Part shown: positions 12,801-22,800 of the stretch, in pieces | Layout of the letters: each line of letters begins with the position of its first letter | Numbering within the stretch: position 1 is the first letter of the stretch | NCBI RefSeq assembly: GCF_015706575.1 | Contig: NW_024037074.1 | Location: 16,667,334 to 16,731,333, forward strand | Direction: 5' to 3' | Origin: Patiria miniata | Lineage: Eukaryota > Echinodermata > Asteroidea > Valvatida > Asterinidae | DNA: 64,000 nt | Notes under the pieces: generated by a model | What the model was told of the DNA's origin: nothing | Database searches by the model: none | Seen by the model: only the letters and a program-made list of their open reading frames with translations | Program-made: the position numbers and the translations under genes

Positions 12801-14398
12801 CCACTGCAGTAAGTAAACATCCACTTGAATTTCATTCACTTTTGTTGTTTGAAAGTCAGGGTTTTTTTACGCTAAAGTACTATTTTTCAAGTGTGCATGG
12901 ACCTACTTGGCTTGTAAAACAAAATACATCTGTAACCCACTAAGAATGGAAAAGAACATTTTTGATAGGAATGGAATATTAATGCATTCGATGTATACTT
13001 ACATGTCATTTTCTGGGTACTAATGGTAAACTGTTTTTATTGAACCAGTTTAGAAGTCAAACTTCAATTTGAAACTTTCACATTGTAAAAATGTACCAGT
13101 GCGACGTCATTACAGTACCTCATACTCTCAAAGGATGGCCTGTTCAATCTTTTTTGTTTCAGCTGCTGATGAACCCCTGTGTCGGCGTGAGTATAACGCA
13201 GCCCGCCAGGCATTGGATGAAGCACGTCTGACTGGACAGCCAGCCATGGCTGCTCAGTTGCCCCACTGCCGTAGTGATGGCTACTATCAGCCTAAACAGT
13301 GCTCAGGAACCATGTAAGCTTGCCCACTCCCCCCCCCCCCTCCCCCCCCCTCCCCCTGCCTACCACTAGTCCACTCAGTTCAACAACATTTTGGCAAATC
13401 CTTCGGCCAATTTCATGGTACTGAAGCGGCAAAGTTGTGCCAACCAGATTCAGTGTAATCAAATTCTGCCTCTGAATTCTTTTGATAGGGCTCTCTCAAA
13501 TGACGTCAATTCCTACAGATTATCACGTGCATTGGCATTTTGGGCGTCAAATATTCGTGACGCGCATCGGCTGTGCCGTATTTTGAAGAAATTTCTAGCA
13601 ACACGCACTCGTGTTTAGAATTTTAGTTGAATATACATTTATCATTTTTCTACGAAGATGGCGTCCTATGAGAGAGCTCTATTAAGAGCACCATGATATT
13701 GGGCCGTGGCCTTGATATGAACGATGGCCATTCCCCTTTCCGACTTTATTCAGTCAGTGTTGTTTAACCCTTGCAATGTTCATCCATCCAACATGTTACA
13801 TCCATCCAAAAGGATGACGTTTATTGAAAATTGGCAATTTGTAAAATCTTTATCAAGCTAACGGGAATAAACATGGAATTATAATCTTCATTTTTGTTAC
13901 ATTCTCAGTGTAATCGGTGGCCACTTATTAATGTAATTATTGATTTGGAGTAATCTTGTCTGCTTTTGTTCACCCAAGGTGTTACTGTGTGACTGAGAAT
14001 GGAGCCCGCACGGGACAGGAGGCTCCGATGTGGGAGGCTAACGGACTACGATGCGGTAAGTCAAATCCTACCCTCGGGAAAATACTTATCCGGGGTGCGT
14101 TCATTGTCACTACACCCCTGCTGAGGCCCTGCAAACATGCCCACCCTAAGAAGAGTAAAAATGTCCGATCAAAAATCCATTGTTAAAGTCGTGTTTCTGT
14201 AGGACAAGGTGCCTTTTAAATTCTTGCAAAATTAAGTTCATTTCAGTGGAATCTTGAACATTTCTTCAAATTTGTAGGTCCTGATTTCCTGGTTGCGTTG
14301 TGAGAGTGACACATTATACAGAGCTAGAATTGTTTCTAATAGTTTTTCTAATCATTTGTCTTTCTTTTCTTTATAAAAAAATATATTTTCCAGTGTAA
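89..14398 (+). CDS. Secreted FN3-repeat / thyroglobulin type-1 protein, 5' end outside window
   Basis: This is the 3' portion of a multi-exon gene for an extracellular protein, probably a matrix or cell-surface adhesion component. I place exons at 89-274, 716-808, 1242-1511, 3773-4069, 4477-4794, 5723-6009, 6362-6373 (tentative), 7378-7626, 9362-9512, 10072-10220, 10703-10810, 11218-11436, 12133-12298, 12756-12808, 13163-13313, 13979-14055 and 14394-14398. Each has AG/GT borders and the phases join; domain boundaries are phase 1, as is usual for shuffled extracellular modules. Domain order is five FN3, a cysteine-rich helical module, two FN3, two thyroglobulin type-1 domains, stop. The last exon supplies only the end of a valine codon and TAA. 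No signal peptide or transmembrane segment is visible, but the N-terminus is missing. One FN3 exon has a 1-bp frameshift. I do not recognise a named orthologue. Confidence 0.82.
1242..1511 (+). CDS. FN3 domain 2 (single exon)
   Basis: One phase 1-1 exon encodes a complete FN3 domain. It shows the core W in ARVTWSPP, the strand-C motif GYQLKYGP, and the E-F signature LSDLQPGTSYLVTLAAV with the conserved tyrosine. It starts after CAAACAG at 1241 and ends before GTATGA at 1512. A C-rich minisatellite begins about 25 bases into the following intron. Confidence 0.85.
1537..1765. repeat. C-rich minisatellite (CCCCAATCCCA-type)
   Basis: An imperfect tandem array lies in the intron after FN3 domain 2, built from variants of CCCACCCCAATCC and CCATCCTAATCC. 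One strand is almost free of G. No function is implied. It could form C-rich or, on the other strand, G-rich structures. Confidence 0.85.
2606..3127. mobile_element. TTAA-flanked non-autonomous element with central perfect palindrome (copy A)
   Basis: A 522-bp element begins TTAAAGGGACATTACAACAT and ends with an imperfect inverted copy of that sequence at CCCTTTAA 3120-3127. TTAA on both sides is the target duplication typical of piggyBac-type elements. The interior holds a perfect 28-bp palindrome at 2771-2798 with half-site CCAACGCTGATCGG. It lies in the FN3 2-3 intron. A second copy in the same orientation is at 47592-48115. There is no coding capacity, so it would depend on a transposase elsewhere. 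Confidence 0.72.
3773..4069 (+). CDS. FN3 domain 3 (single exon)
   Basis: A phase 1-1 exon encodes a whole FN3 domain. Landmarks are PTAPANLKANPSSPETAIVM with the following core tryptophan, the strand-C stretch RYDYLYG, and the E-F turn LTGLVPDEEYVFKVKSV. It follows the acceptor TACAAG at 3772 and ends before GTATGT at 4070. The first upstream ATG at 3721 is intronic and is not the start. Confidence 0.88.
4477..4794 (+). CDS. FN3 domain 4 (single exon)
   Basis: The exon encodes a complete FN3 domain with ARVFWTRP, TGYIVGFG and LDGLKTGSEYVVTVQAYNDV. Two acceptors are close together. The one at 4476 (ATCCTCAG) keeps phase 1 and the reading frame, while the pyrimidine-preceded AG at 4486 would shift it, so I chose 4477 as exon start. 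The donor is GTAAGT at 4795. Confidence 0.87.
5193..5460. mobile_element. hAT-like MITE, copy 1
   Basis: The element starts CAAGGGCGGATCCAG and ends CTGGATCCGCCCTTG, perfect terminal inverted repeats. It is flanked by 8-bp sequences ATATACTT (5185-5192) and ATTTACTT (5461-5468), matching at 7 of 8, which fits the 8-bp target duplication of hAT transposons. The interior carries poly-G, poly-C and poly-T runs and a core near 5294-5325 that is shared, in opposite orientation, with the copy at 57594-57904. It is in the intron between FN3 4 and 5 and does not code. Confidence 0.82.
5723..6009 (+). CDS. FN3 domain 5 exon with apparent 1-bp deletion
   Basis: The exon has a good acceptor (CCCCAG at 5722), donor GTAAGC at 6010 and phase-1 borders, but is 287 nt, one short of a multiple of three. 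From 5723 the frame reads IPSPPQGVLTYSSSPTTLVV, a normal FN3 start, then hits TAG at 5806-5808. The rest of the domain (VTYG, IQDLQPDTFYYLRVFKFNSA) is in another frame that becomes FN3-like from about 5787. The break is therefore at 5785-5787. It may be an assembly or read error, a damaging allele, or gene decay. All neighbouring exons are intact, so error or polymorphism is the simpler reading. Confidence 0.8.
6362..6373 (+). CDS. Candidate 12-nt microexon (Pro-rich linker)
   Basis: CTCCACCACCAG is bounded by a strong pyrimidine tract and TTTCAG on the left and GTATGT on the right. It is in phase 1-1, is a multiple of three and would encode a short TPPP-type linker between FN3 domain 5 and the cysteine-rich module, a plausible inter-domain spacer. 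Such short matches can occur by chance, and skipping it also keeps the frame, so it may be alternative or spurious. Confidence 0.5.
7378..7626 (+). CDS. Cysteine-rich helical module (unassigned family)
   Basis: The exon encodes a charged, Gln/Arg-rich stretch with regularly spaced cysteines: ERCAQQQRCIQQF, then ICPRILQYLNCLQRLQDDCM, then FLTEGC. The pattern suggests a small disulfide-bonded helical bundle, unlike the flanking beta-sandwich FN3 domains. A Ser/Pro/Gly-rich linker follows before donor GTAGCA at 7627. The acceptor at 7377 (AATGCAG) fits phase 1. The same frame stays open upstream to 7314 with four or more cysteines, so the exon could start earlier. I could not place it in a known family. 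Confidence 0.62.
9362..10220 (+). CDS. FN3 domain 6 (two exons)
   Basis: Exons 9362-9512 and 10072-10220 make one FN3 domain. The first has PPPTSVAATVLSPTSARISW and RFYNVRYRSP. The second has MVDFLLPGVQFEFAVQLVLD. They join in phase 2, the only FN3 internal junction here not in phase 1, through donor GTAAGT at 9513 and acceptor CCTCAG at 10071. The exit donor is at 10221 (GTTAGT). Confidence 0.82.
10316..10655 (+). mobile_element. tRNA-derived SINE, copy 1
   Basis: A repeat of about 340 bp begins with a tRNA-like head (GTGCGTAAAGCGCTCGC resembling an A box; GGTTCGAATCC, a perfect B box, at about 10368-10378) and ends in an ATT-repeat tail at about 10643-10657. The body matches, in inverse orientation, the copy at 59000-59345. 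Head, body and simple-repeat tail are the hallmarks of a SINE transcribed by RNA polymerase III. It is in sense orientation within the intron before FN3 domain 7. Confidence 0.82.
10703..11436 (+). CDS. FN3 domain 7 (two exons)
   Basis: Exon 10703-10810 carries PARFTVTQVTVAGPTSAKAI followed by LNWLPPP. Exon 11218-11436 carries YRIEYTDSEEF, LEGLRTDQEYHARITAVFSS and the domain end near TTPVVPPS. Donor GTAAGC at 10811, acceptor TGGCAG at 11217, and donor GTGAGT at 11437 all keep phase 1. The first acceptor could instead be six bases upstream (TTGAAG), adding two residues. This is the last FN3 before the thyroglobulin modules. Confidence 0.83.
12133..12808 (+). CDS. Thyroglobulin type-1 domain 1 (two exons)
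   Basis: Exons 12133-12298 and 12756-12808 join in phase 2. The product contains KQCGES near its start, PIPYCEDEFGVEECHGL, and then the hallmark CFCV (in place of the usual CWCV) with a closing HC. The six-cysteine order fits thyroglobulin type-1 repeats, which in other proteins act as protease inhibitors or binding modules. Donors are GTGAGT at 12299 and GTAAGT at 12809. Confidence 0.8.
13163..14398 (+). CDS. Thyroglobulin type-1 domain 2 and stop codon
   Basis: Exons 13163-13313, 13979-14055 and 14394-14398 encode a second thyroglobulin type-1 repeat. It shows PLCRREYNAARQALDEA, then LPHCRSDGYYQPKQCSG, CYCV and a terminal LRC, a closer match to the family consensus than domain 1. The last exon, after TTTTCCAG at 14393, gives TG of a valine codon then TAA, so the protein ends one residue after the final cysteine. 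Confidence 0.86.
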
Positions 14399-14889
14399 CA
14401 AGATGCCGGCTTGACTCCAAAGTCTTCAAGTCGATCTGAGCTGAGATCAGTGTTATTGGAATGAGCTGATGCTACCTAGTTGAGCTGTGCAGCTAGAGGT
14501 ACTGCTAATGTAGCTATTTCTTCTTCTTTATTCCAGTTTGAAGTGAAAATTAATGCAACCCATTTTTGTGATGCAAAGTGGTAAAAAGAGAAAATTAGCA
14601 TAAGGTCCTGGAAAACATCTGTACTAAAGACAACTATAATTCTTGGCTACTGTTCTTACAGGGAAAGTTATATACATTTGCATTTTAGCAAATAACCTAT
14701 TTTTAACCCCCCCCCCCCAAAAACAAAAATAATATAGTATGTATGTACCCTCCCAGATACTTTAGATGCATTTTATGTAGATAATTATGTAGAGTCTTAT
14801 TATATTACTGATGGTGGTGCTACTTTTGTATTTCGACAAATTATGATTTTCTAACAAGTAAAATATATTTTTAGGTATTTTCAGATATT

Positions 14890-15059
14890 AATAAAAGCAT
14901 GATCTTGCCATAACCATTTTGATTTAGGCACGTAGGCTGCTTTTATATTTCTAGTAACATGTTAAGTTTGCATTTCTTACGAGTGTTAAAAAATTTTGAT
15001 TCAACATCAAACTTGGGAAAAATGTTTTAACCATAACTCTGGCCGGAAACGTCAATAAA
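14890..15059 (+). promoter_or_regulatory. Candidate polyadenylation signals of the FN3/Tg1 gene
   Basis: AATAAA occurs at 14890-14895 and again at 15054-15059, about 500 and 660 bases after the stop codon. Either could end the transcript. The stretch 14399-15145 is otherwise AT-rich and shows no coding signature, consistent with a 3' UTR. Confidence 0.4.
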
Positions 15060-15145
15060 CCTAAAGGAAGCTTCGGATGCAGTAATGAAGTTTTCATTTT
15101 TGGATATAAATTTTTCAAAGCTTATCTTGAAGTTACTTTAAAAAA

Positions 15146-15860
15146 CAAAGCTATAGTCTTGCATGCAAGGCTCTTACAGCAAGACTATAGTCTTGCATAC
15201 TGCAAGACTATAGTCTTGCATACAGCAAGACTATAGTCTTGCATACAGCAAGGCTATAGTCTTGCATGCAAGGCTATTACAGCAAGGTTATAGTCTTGCA
15301 TGCAAGGCTCTTACAGCAAGACTATACAGTAAGGCCATAGTCTTGCATACAAGGCTATTACAGCAAGACTATAGTCTTGCATACAGCAAGGGCTATTACA
15401 GCAAGGCTATAGTCTTGCATACAAGCCTCTTACAGCAAGACTATAGTCTTGCATACAGCAAGGCTATAGTCTTGCATGCAAGGCTATTACAGCAAGGCTA
15501 TAGTCTTGCATACAAGGCTATTACAGCAAGACTATAGTCTTGCATACTATAGTCTTGCATGCAAGGCTCTTTCAGCAAGACTATAGTCTTGCATGCAAGG
15601 CTCTTACAGCAAGACTATAGTCTTGCATGCAAGGCTCTTACAGCAAGACTATAGTCTTGCATACAGCAAGGCTATAGTCTTGCATGCAAGGCTATTACAG
15701 CAAGGCTATAGTCTTGCATACAATGCTATTACAGCAAGACTATAGTCTTGCATACAGCAAGGCTATAGTCTTGCATGCAAGGCTCTTACAGCAAGACTAT
15801 AGTCTTGCAAGACTATAGTCTTGCATGCAAGGCTATTACAGCAAGGCTATAGTCTTGCAT
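15146..15860. repeat. Tandem array of palindromic units (CAAGACTATAGTCTTG)
   Basis: About 700 bp of short units built around CTATAGTCTTGCATGCAAGG and TTACAGCAAG. The 16-mer CAAGACTATAGTCTTG is its own reverse complement and recurs many times, as does TGCATGCA. Units vary in order and length, indicating repeated slippage or unequal exchange. The short open frames across it are artefacts of the repeat. Confidence 0.92.
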
Positions 15861-16447
15861 AAAAAAAACGCCAAAATTTAATATGTAGAAATAACATCCC
15901 GAACCGTCTATTGATTGTCAAAATGTTCATTTTCTGTTTGGAAAAAACTTATAACCCATAAAATTTGTTTTAAAAATAACAAGGCTACAGCCTTATGGTT
16001 TAATGATTTTTCACCAACAAACTCAAACATTACCATTTCTTAAAAATTGTTACGTAATTTCCAATTAACCATGAGCATATTCTATACAGTACATGTATTT
16101 AAATACTATGAAGAACTTAAAATTTAAGTCTACACCTTAGGTTACAATACGAATAAAAGAAAACCAGGAAATGTCGTAATTTTGGCCAAAAATTGACATT
16201 TCTTGAGATATGTCATATATCTCATTATATATATGAATATATATTTTAAAAAAAAAAGGAAAATTAACAATGAATGAAATATTCCAAGTTCAGAGCTGTT
16301 CTCCTTTCCCCCTTTTATGTACACACACTCACTAAAGACACATCTACATAATAATGTACACACATAACTATTTACAATCCATTCTGATTTTTGCATGAAT
16401 GCGACGTAAATTTTGGGGTTTTTTTCCTTCATCTGTGTACTTTGATT
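15861..16447. other. AT-rich spacer between two arrays
   Basis: I see no gene, splice structure or recognisable element here. The sequence is AT-rich with short A and TA runs. Confidence 0.6.
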
Positions 16448-19249
16448 AACAAGGTTAACCTTGCTGTTTTCATCAAAATTTGATATTTCTGACAGATTAA
16501 CATTTGTAAGGGGTTAGCCTTGCTGTTTTCATCAAAATTGGGCAAAAGTTGATATTTCTGACAAATAAACGTTTGTAAGGGGTTAACCTTGCTGTTTTCA
16601 TCAATTCATGAAAATTTGGTTTTTCTGACAAATTAACATTTGTAAGGGCTTAACCTTGCTGTTTTCATCAAAATCATGAAAATTTGATATTTCTGACAAT
16701 TAACATTTGTAAGGGGTTAGCCTTGCTGTTTTCATCAAAATTGGGCAAAAGTTGATATTTCTGCCAAATTAACATTTGTAAGGGGTTAACCTTGCTGTTT
16801 TCATCAAAATCATGAAAATTGGGCAAAATTTGATATTTCTGACAAATTAATATTTGTAAGGGGTTAGCCTTGCTGTTTTCATCAAAATTGGGCAAAATTT
16901 GATATTTCTGACAAATTAACATTTGTAAGGGGTTAGCCTTGCTGTTTTCATCAAAATTGGGCAAAATTTTATATTTCTGACAAATTAACGTTTGTAAGGG
17001 GTTAACCTTGCTGTTTTCATCAAAATCATGAAAATTGGGCAAAATTTGATATTTCTGACAAATTAACATTTGTAAGGGGTTAGCCTTGCTGTTTTCATCA
17101 AAATTGGGCAAAGGTTGATATTTCTGCCAAATTAACATTTGTAAGGGGTTAACCTTGCTGTTTTCATCAAAATCATGAAAATTGGGCAAAATTTGATATT
17201 TCTGACAAATTAATATTTGTAAGGGGTTAGCCTTGCTGTTTTCATCAAAATTGGGCAAAATTTGATATTTCTGACAAATTAACATTTGTAAGGGGTTAAC
17301 CTTGCTGTTTTCATCAAAATCATGAAAATTGGGCAAAATTTGATATTTCTGACAAATTAACATTTGTAAGGGGTTAGCCTTGCTGTTTTCATCAAAAGTG
17401 GGCAAAGGTTGATATTTCTGCCAAATTAACATTTGTAAGGGGTTAACCTTGCTGTTTTCATCAAAATCATGAAAATTGGGCAAAATTTGATATTTCTGAC
17501 AAATTAATATTTGTAAGGGGTTAGCCTTGCTGTTTTCATCAAAATTGGGCAAAATTTGATATTTCTGACAAATTAACACTTGTAAGGGGTTAGCCTTGCT
17601 GTTTCAATCAAAACTGAGCAAAATTTGATATTTCTGACAAATTAACATTTGTAAGGGGTTAGCCTTGCTGTTTTCATCAAAGTTGGGCAAAATTTTATAT
17701 TTCTGACAAATTAACGTTTGTAAGGGGTTAACCTTGCTGTTTTCATCAAAATCATGAAAATTGGGCAAAATTTGATATTTCTGACAAATTAACATTTGTA
17801 AGGGGTTAGCCTTGCTGTTTTCATCAAAATTGGGCAAAATTTGATATTTCTGACAAATTAACATTTGTAAGGGGTTAACCTTGCTGTTTTCATCAAAATT
17901 GGGCAAAATTTGATATTTCTGACAATAAACATTTGTAAGGGGTTTGCCTTGCTGTTTTCATCAAAATTGGGCAAAATTTGATATTTCTGACAAATTAACA
18001 TTTGTAAGGGGTTAACCTTGCCGTTTTCATCAAAATTATGAAAATTGGGCAAAATTTGATATTTCTGCCAAATTAACATTTGTAAGGGGTTAACCTTGCT
18101 GTTTTCATCAAAATCATGAAAATTGGGCAAAATTTGATATTTCTGACAAATTAATATTTGTAAGGGGTTAACCTTGCCATTTTCATCAAAATCATGAAAA
18201 TTGGGCAAAATTTGATATTTTTGACAAATTAACGTTTGTAAGGGGTTAACCTTGCTGTTTTCATCAAAATCATGAAAATTGGGCAAAATTTGATATTTCT
18301 GACAAATTAACATTTGTAAGGGGTTAGCCTTGCTGTTTTCATCAAAATTGGGCAATATTTGATATTTCTGACAAATTAACATTTGTAAGGGGTTAACCTT
18401 GCTGTTTTCATCAAAATCATGAAAATTGGGCAAAATTTGATATTTCTGACAAATTAACATTTGTAAGAGGTTAACCTTGCCGTTTTCATCAAAATCATAA
18501 AAATTGGGCAAAATTTGATATTTCTGACAAATTAACATTTGTAAGGGGTTAGCCTTGCTGTTTTCATCAAAATTGGGCAAAATTTGATATTTCTGACAAA
18601 TTAACATTTGTAAGGGGTTAACCTTGCCGTTTTCATCAAAATCATGAAAATGGGGCAAAATTTGATATTTCTGACAAATTAACATTTGTAAGGGGTTAAC
18701 CTTGCTGTTTTCATCCAAATTGGGCAAAATTTGATATTTCTGACAATAAACATTTGTAAGGGGTTAGCCTTGCCGTTTTCATCAAAATTATGAAAATTGG
18801 GCAAAATTTGATATTTCTGACAAATTAACATTTGTAAGGGGTTAACCTTGCCGTTTTCATCAAAATCATGAAAATTGGGCAAAATTTTGTATTTCTGACA
18901 AATTAACGTTTGTAAGGGGTTAACCTTGCTGTTTTCATCAAAATCATGAAAATTGGGCAAAACTTGATATTTCTGACAAATTAACGTTTGTAAGGGGTTA
19001 ACCTTGCTGTTTTCATCAAAATCATGAAAATTGGGCAAAATTTGATAATTCTGACAAATTAACATTTGTAAGGGGTTAGCCTTGCTGTTTTCATCAAAAT
19101 TGGGCAAAATTTGATATTTCTGACAAATTAACATTTGTAAGGGGTTAACCTTGCCGTTTTCATCAAAATCATGAAAATTGGGCAAAATTTGATATTTCTG
19201 ACAAATTAACATTTGTAAGGGGTTAACCTTGCTGTTTTCATCAAAATTG
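16448..19249. repeat. Satellite array with 69- and 78-bp units
   Basis: About 2.8 kb of tandem units reading GGGGTTAACCTTGCTG, TTTTCATCAAAAT, an optional 9-bp insert including CATGAAAAT, then TGGGCAAAATTTGATATTTC and TGACAAATTAACATTTGTAA. Units with and without the insert (78 and 69 bp) often alternate. The insert tends to travel with GTTAACC and its absence with GTTAGCC, so a two-unit higher-order repeat exists. Both lengths are multiples of three, which keeps one minus-strand frame open for hundreds of codons. That is more likely arithmetic than coding. It lies between two convergent gene ends. Confidence 0.95.
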
Positions 19250-19842
19250 GGGGAAATTCATCACCGAAGGGCAAAACCAATGTTAAATATTGACACTCTA
19301 AACATCTGTTTAGTACAGCTCTCCCAAAACAGCACCCAAGGCCCTCTTTATCCAGGGGCAAAATATTTTCTGCATTTATCAAGATTTGTGGATTTTAAAA
19401 ATGCCTAAATGAGAAGCTTTCCTCGCTGTCTTTTTTTTCTGGGATGAAAGAATTGCAGTGGGCAGTTTTTAGGAGTGCCTGTTGCGGCAAATACATGAAT
19501 GAACCGTACACCGATGTTGTTCGTGGATTTTCAATTTTCGACCCCAATATCATCCCTGAATATCAAACTCAAACACTCATTTAACACTGGCATACCAGAG
19601 TTAAGCAGAACCAAATTATTCCAAAATGTGAGGTTTTAAACAATTACGAACGACCACATGCACAAGATCAACGGTTGCAGTCATTCGAAACAAATCTAAA
19701 ATCCATTTAATGAAAAATTGATACGTAAAGTTTGCCTGAAACCAAATTCTATTTGTGTCGACCATAAATACGCTTTGGTTCGGTGAGACTCGGGACCTTG
19801 CAACTTGTCTTTCTGTTTTGCCCAGACTGTTGTGATCCATCC
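19250..19842 (-). other. TTC21B: Probable 3' UTR and downstream region of TTC21B
   Basis: Between the satellite and the TTC21B stop codon there is unique sequence without coding signs. A minus-strand ATTAAA variant near 19706 could serve as polyadenylation signal, giving a short 3' UTR. No better signal was found. Confidence 0.35.
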
Positions 19843-22800
19843 TCAAATCCGTATACTGGCCCGCGCCTTGTCCAGGATGTCCTTACGCATCTTAGGATAG
19901 TTGGGATGGCTTGCTAGGACCTTGTGACAAATGTCGATAGCGTCCACATATCGCTTTGCCTTCAAGTAGTTGAATGCCAGCTTGTAACCTAGAAACATGA
20001 CAGGAATTTATTTATTTCATTGTTTTCTATTACATATAGCCAGGATAGGCCGTGTCCGAAACGGGCTTCCAGAGCTATGGCTACGTCTATTGTCAGCGCG
20101 TCCCCACGTATTTTCAATGGGCGCAGACCTAGACCTAGCTCTAGACAACTGATTCGGATGCAGCCATATACTTTAAAAAACAAAACAAATCACCAGAGTA
20201 CAAGGTAGTCGGATCCCTTTTCAGGATGCTACTTACCGATGGTTGGGTTATTCTGGTTACCATACTTCCAGGATTTCTCGTAATTGAGCGCTGCGTCGTG
20301 GTACGACTGCTCTTTCTCCATGATAAAGCCTAAGTACTCGTAAGCCTTGCAACATGACTGCAAAAAGAAACCAAAAATTATCCTAACATTTACAACATTT
20401 GCAAAGGAGTATACTTTTTACAGGATAGTAGATTATCAGCCAATTCCACAAAAAAACATACATTTTCAGGGCATAAACTGCGCCACAGTGTGAGAGTGAT
20501 TCACTCCATCTATTGCACAGCTGGGTCTTTTTATAGATTTAAGGTCCAAAAATGTGACATTTTTCCTCTGCCCGATACCTTGGTACTTGCATACATCCCT
20601 TTAACAAGGACAGGTAAAAAGTGGACCCCAAATTTACAGAACGAACCAGCGGGAAAGCGTTCTATAGATAAATTTAGCATGACATAGTAGCACGACATTT
20701 TGAATAATTCATACATCTATAAGTTATGCCTGTGGCACAGACTCACTTTAATCTTATGCAGGTCAGACCTTATGCCGCTTTTCAATTTTTTAATTTATAT
20801 CTTGAATTTTTTTTTTCTGTTCGAATTTATTTCACCTGATTGTGTTGAAGGCATTTCCTGAGTAGTTCTGTTGCCATGTCAAACTTTCCAGTGTTGATGT
20901 AGATATCGGCGAGCAGAAGCCAGCTCTTCTCAAAGTCTTCTGCGTCCTGAGTAAACCAAAACCGACAAAAACAAAAACAAACTGAAAAAAAAACATAAAC
21001 CCTGATATGCTTAGCTCTGCAACTTGGAACCAACCTTGGTAGGGTACTTGTTGACTTGATTAGCCTGCATTTAATAGGGCAGTGCGGCATTACGTCATGG
21101 ACAGCCGAGCCGATGAAATCAATTTGTTGTGTAAATAGCTCAATCATACATATTTCTCTCTAAACCTTTCCTGTTCGTGACAATATCTACTTTTTTGTAA
21201 ACTATTTTGAATGATGAAATTCTTGCATTTGGGAGATGTTGATTCAATTATTGGGTTTTGCCTTCAACAAAATTATTTCATATGCACTGTATTCTCAGAC
21301 CTGTACAAGGGCTAGCGAGATGCAATTACATCAGCAAAAGTTAAGATATTTATTTTATTTTGGGGGGGGGGGGAGGGGTGGGATGTTCTTGTTGGGTAGG
21401 GGAAGGGGAATAGGGATACAGGGAAGTTGCAATTAGTTTCATATTTACCACCGGGTTCCAGTTCATCTTAGCAATTCTCTTGAGTTGATTGCGAGCCCTG
21501 GGCGTCTGCTTGAGTATCATGTAAGCCGTGGCCACACCAAACAGTGCGGGGACATTCTCCTTCTACAAGATAGTTCAAACAATGAGGAAAACATTTCAGG
21601 ATTTCTGTGTTATGCTGACAGGCAACAGGAGTCATCTGAAATAATGTGTGTGGTTTTAAATTCTGAATAATGCAACTAAAATAACGACAGAAGACAATAC
21701 TTTGGGATATGAGGGTAAAATTTGCTGATTTGTTTCAAGCATGTTACAATTCAAAACACCTTAATGAGGCTCTCGAAAAGTGGTCGAAAGGCGCCCTCTC
21801 TTGTTTGCGCACAGAGCCCTTAGAGGGGGCGCAGTTCAAATTATGCGTTAATTTTCCATTGACTAGAGTTGTGTCGTTCATCAGTACTACAAACTTCAGC
21901 TTTTGACATAATCTCTCTTATCTGTTTCAAACATCAAACTCTTCTCGTACATAATTCAAATTTGTGAAATAATTTGGTTCAGCGGAACTCTGGAACAACA
22001 GGCTGAAACGGATGTAAGGTATTTAGTCTGAAGTTTACAGCAATAAAATAATGCTGTTTTATACCTCGCTGGTTGCCATCTCCATGAACGATGACAAGGC
22101 TTTCTCCGTGTTGGGTTTAGACTTGGATGCCATCAGGACGTAGTTCTCCATGATCTTGTGGTCGTCCGACCCTGGCACAGGTTTCAATTCCTAGAGCCAA
22201 CCAAGAAATGAAGACAACTTTTCAATCAGTCATCATACTCAAAAATAAGGAAGACTCATAAAAACAAAATTGCAGATATCTTGAAGCTAATGGACAGGGC
22301 GTTTTACCTTGATGAATTTCTCGGCGGTTCTTACGGCCATCTGCTCCGAGTCCGCTTTTTCGGAGGCACTCCTGTGTATTAAAAGAAAACAATGACAAAT
22401 CAATGTTACTGATACTAAAACACTTCCCTCGTGACACAGATGAATCATTAATAACCCATCCTGCTCAACTGAGTCTTTTTAATGAATTAGGGTTGAAATA
22501 AGCTTGGTTTATTTGAAGCAACCACATAAACATATTTTCTTGTAGAAATACGACCTTACAAAACTCTTCTGAAGTCTGAAGTCTCTGAAGTGAAAGAATT
22601 AAATTAGGCATACACTAAACCGATCTCATCCTCTTTAAAGGAAAGTCAACAAAGAGAACTTCAGAGTTCGCCTTCAGGAATGTGTCATTATCAGGGGTTT
22701 TTGGGGGGAGGGCAAGAATACAATTTTAAAAACTTTAGAAAGGACCACTTACGCAGCGTCAGTGTTGACAGTTTCAAACGTTTCCCCTCCCAGTGTCTCA

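Noticed and set aside
15146..15860. CRISPR-like look of regularly repeated palindromes
   Set aside because: Animal genome; units are tandem variants with no unique spacers and no cas genes.
16674..19212. Long minus-strand open frames of 100-301 codons
   Set aside because: They consist only of the 69/78-bp satellite, whose unit lengths are multiples of three. No start context, splice sites or recognisable domain.
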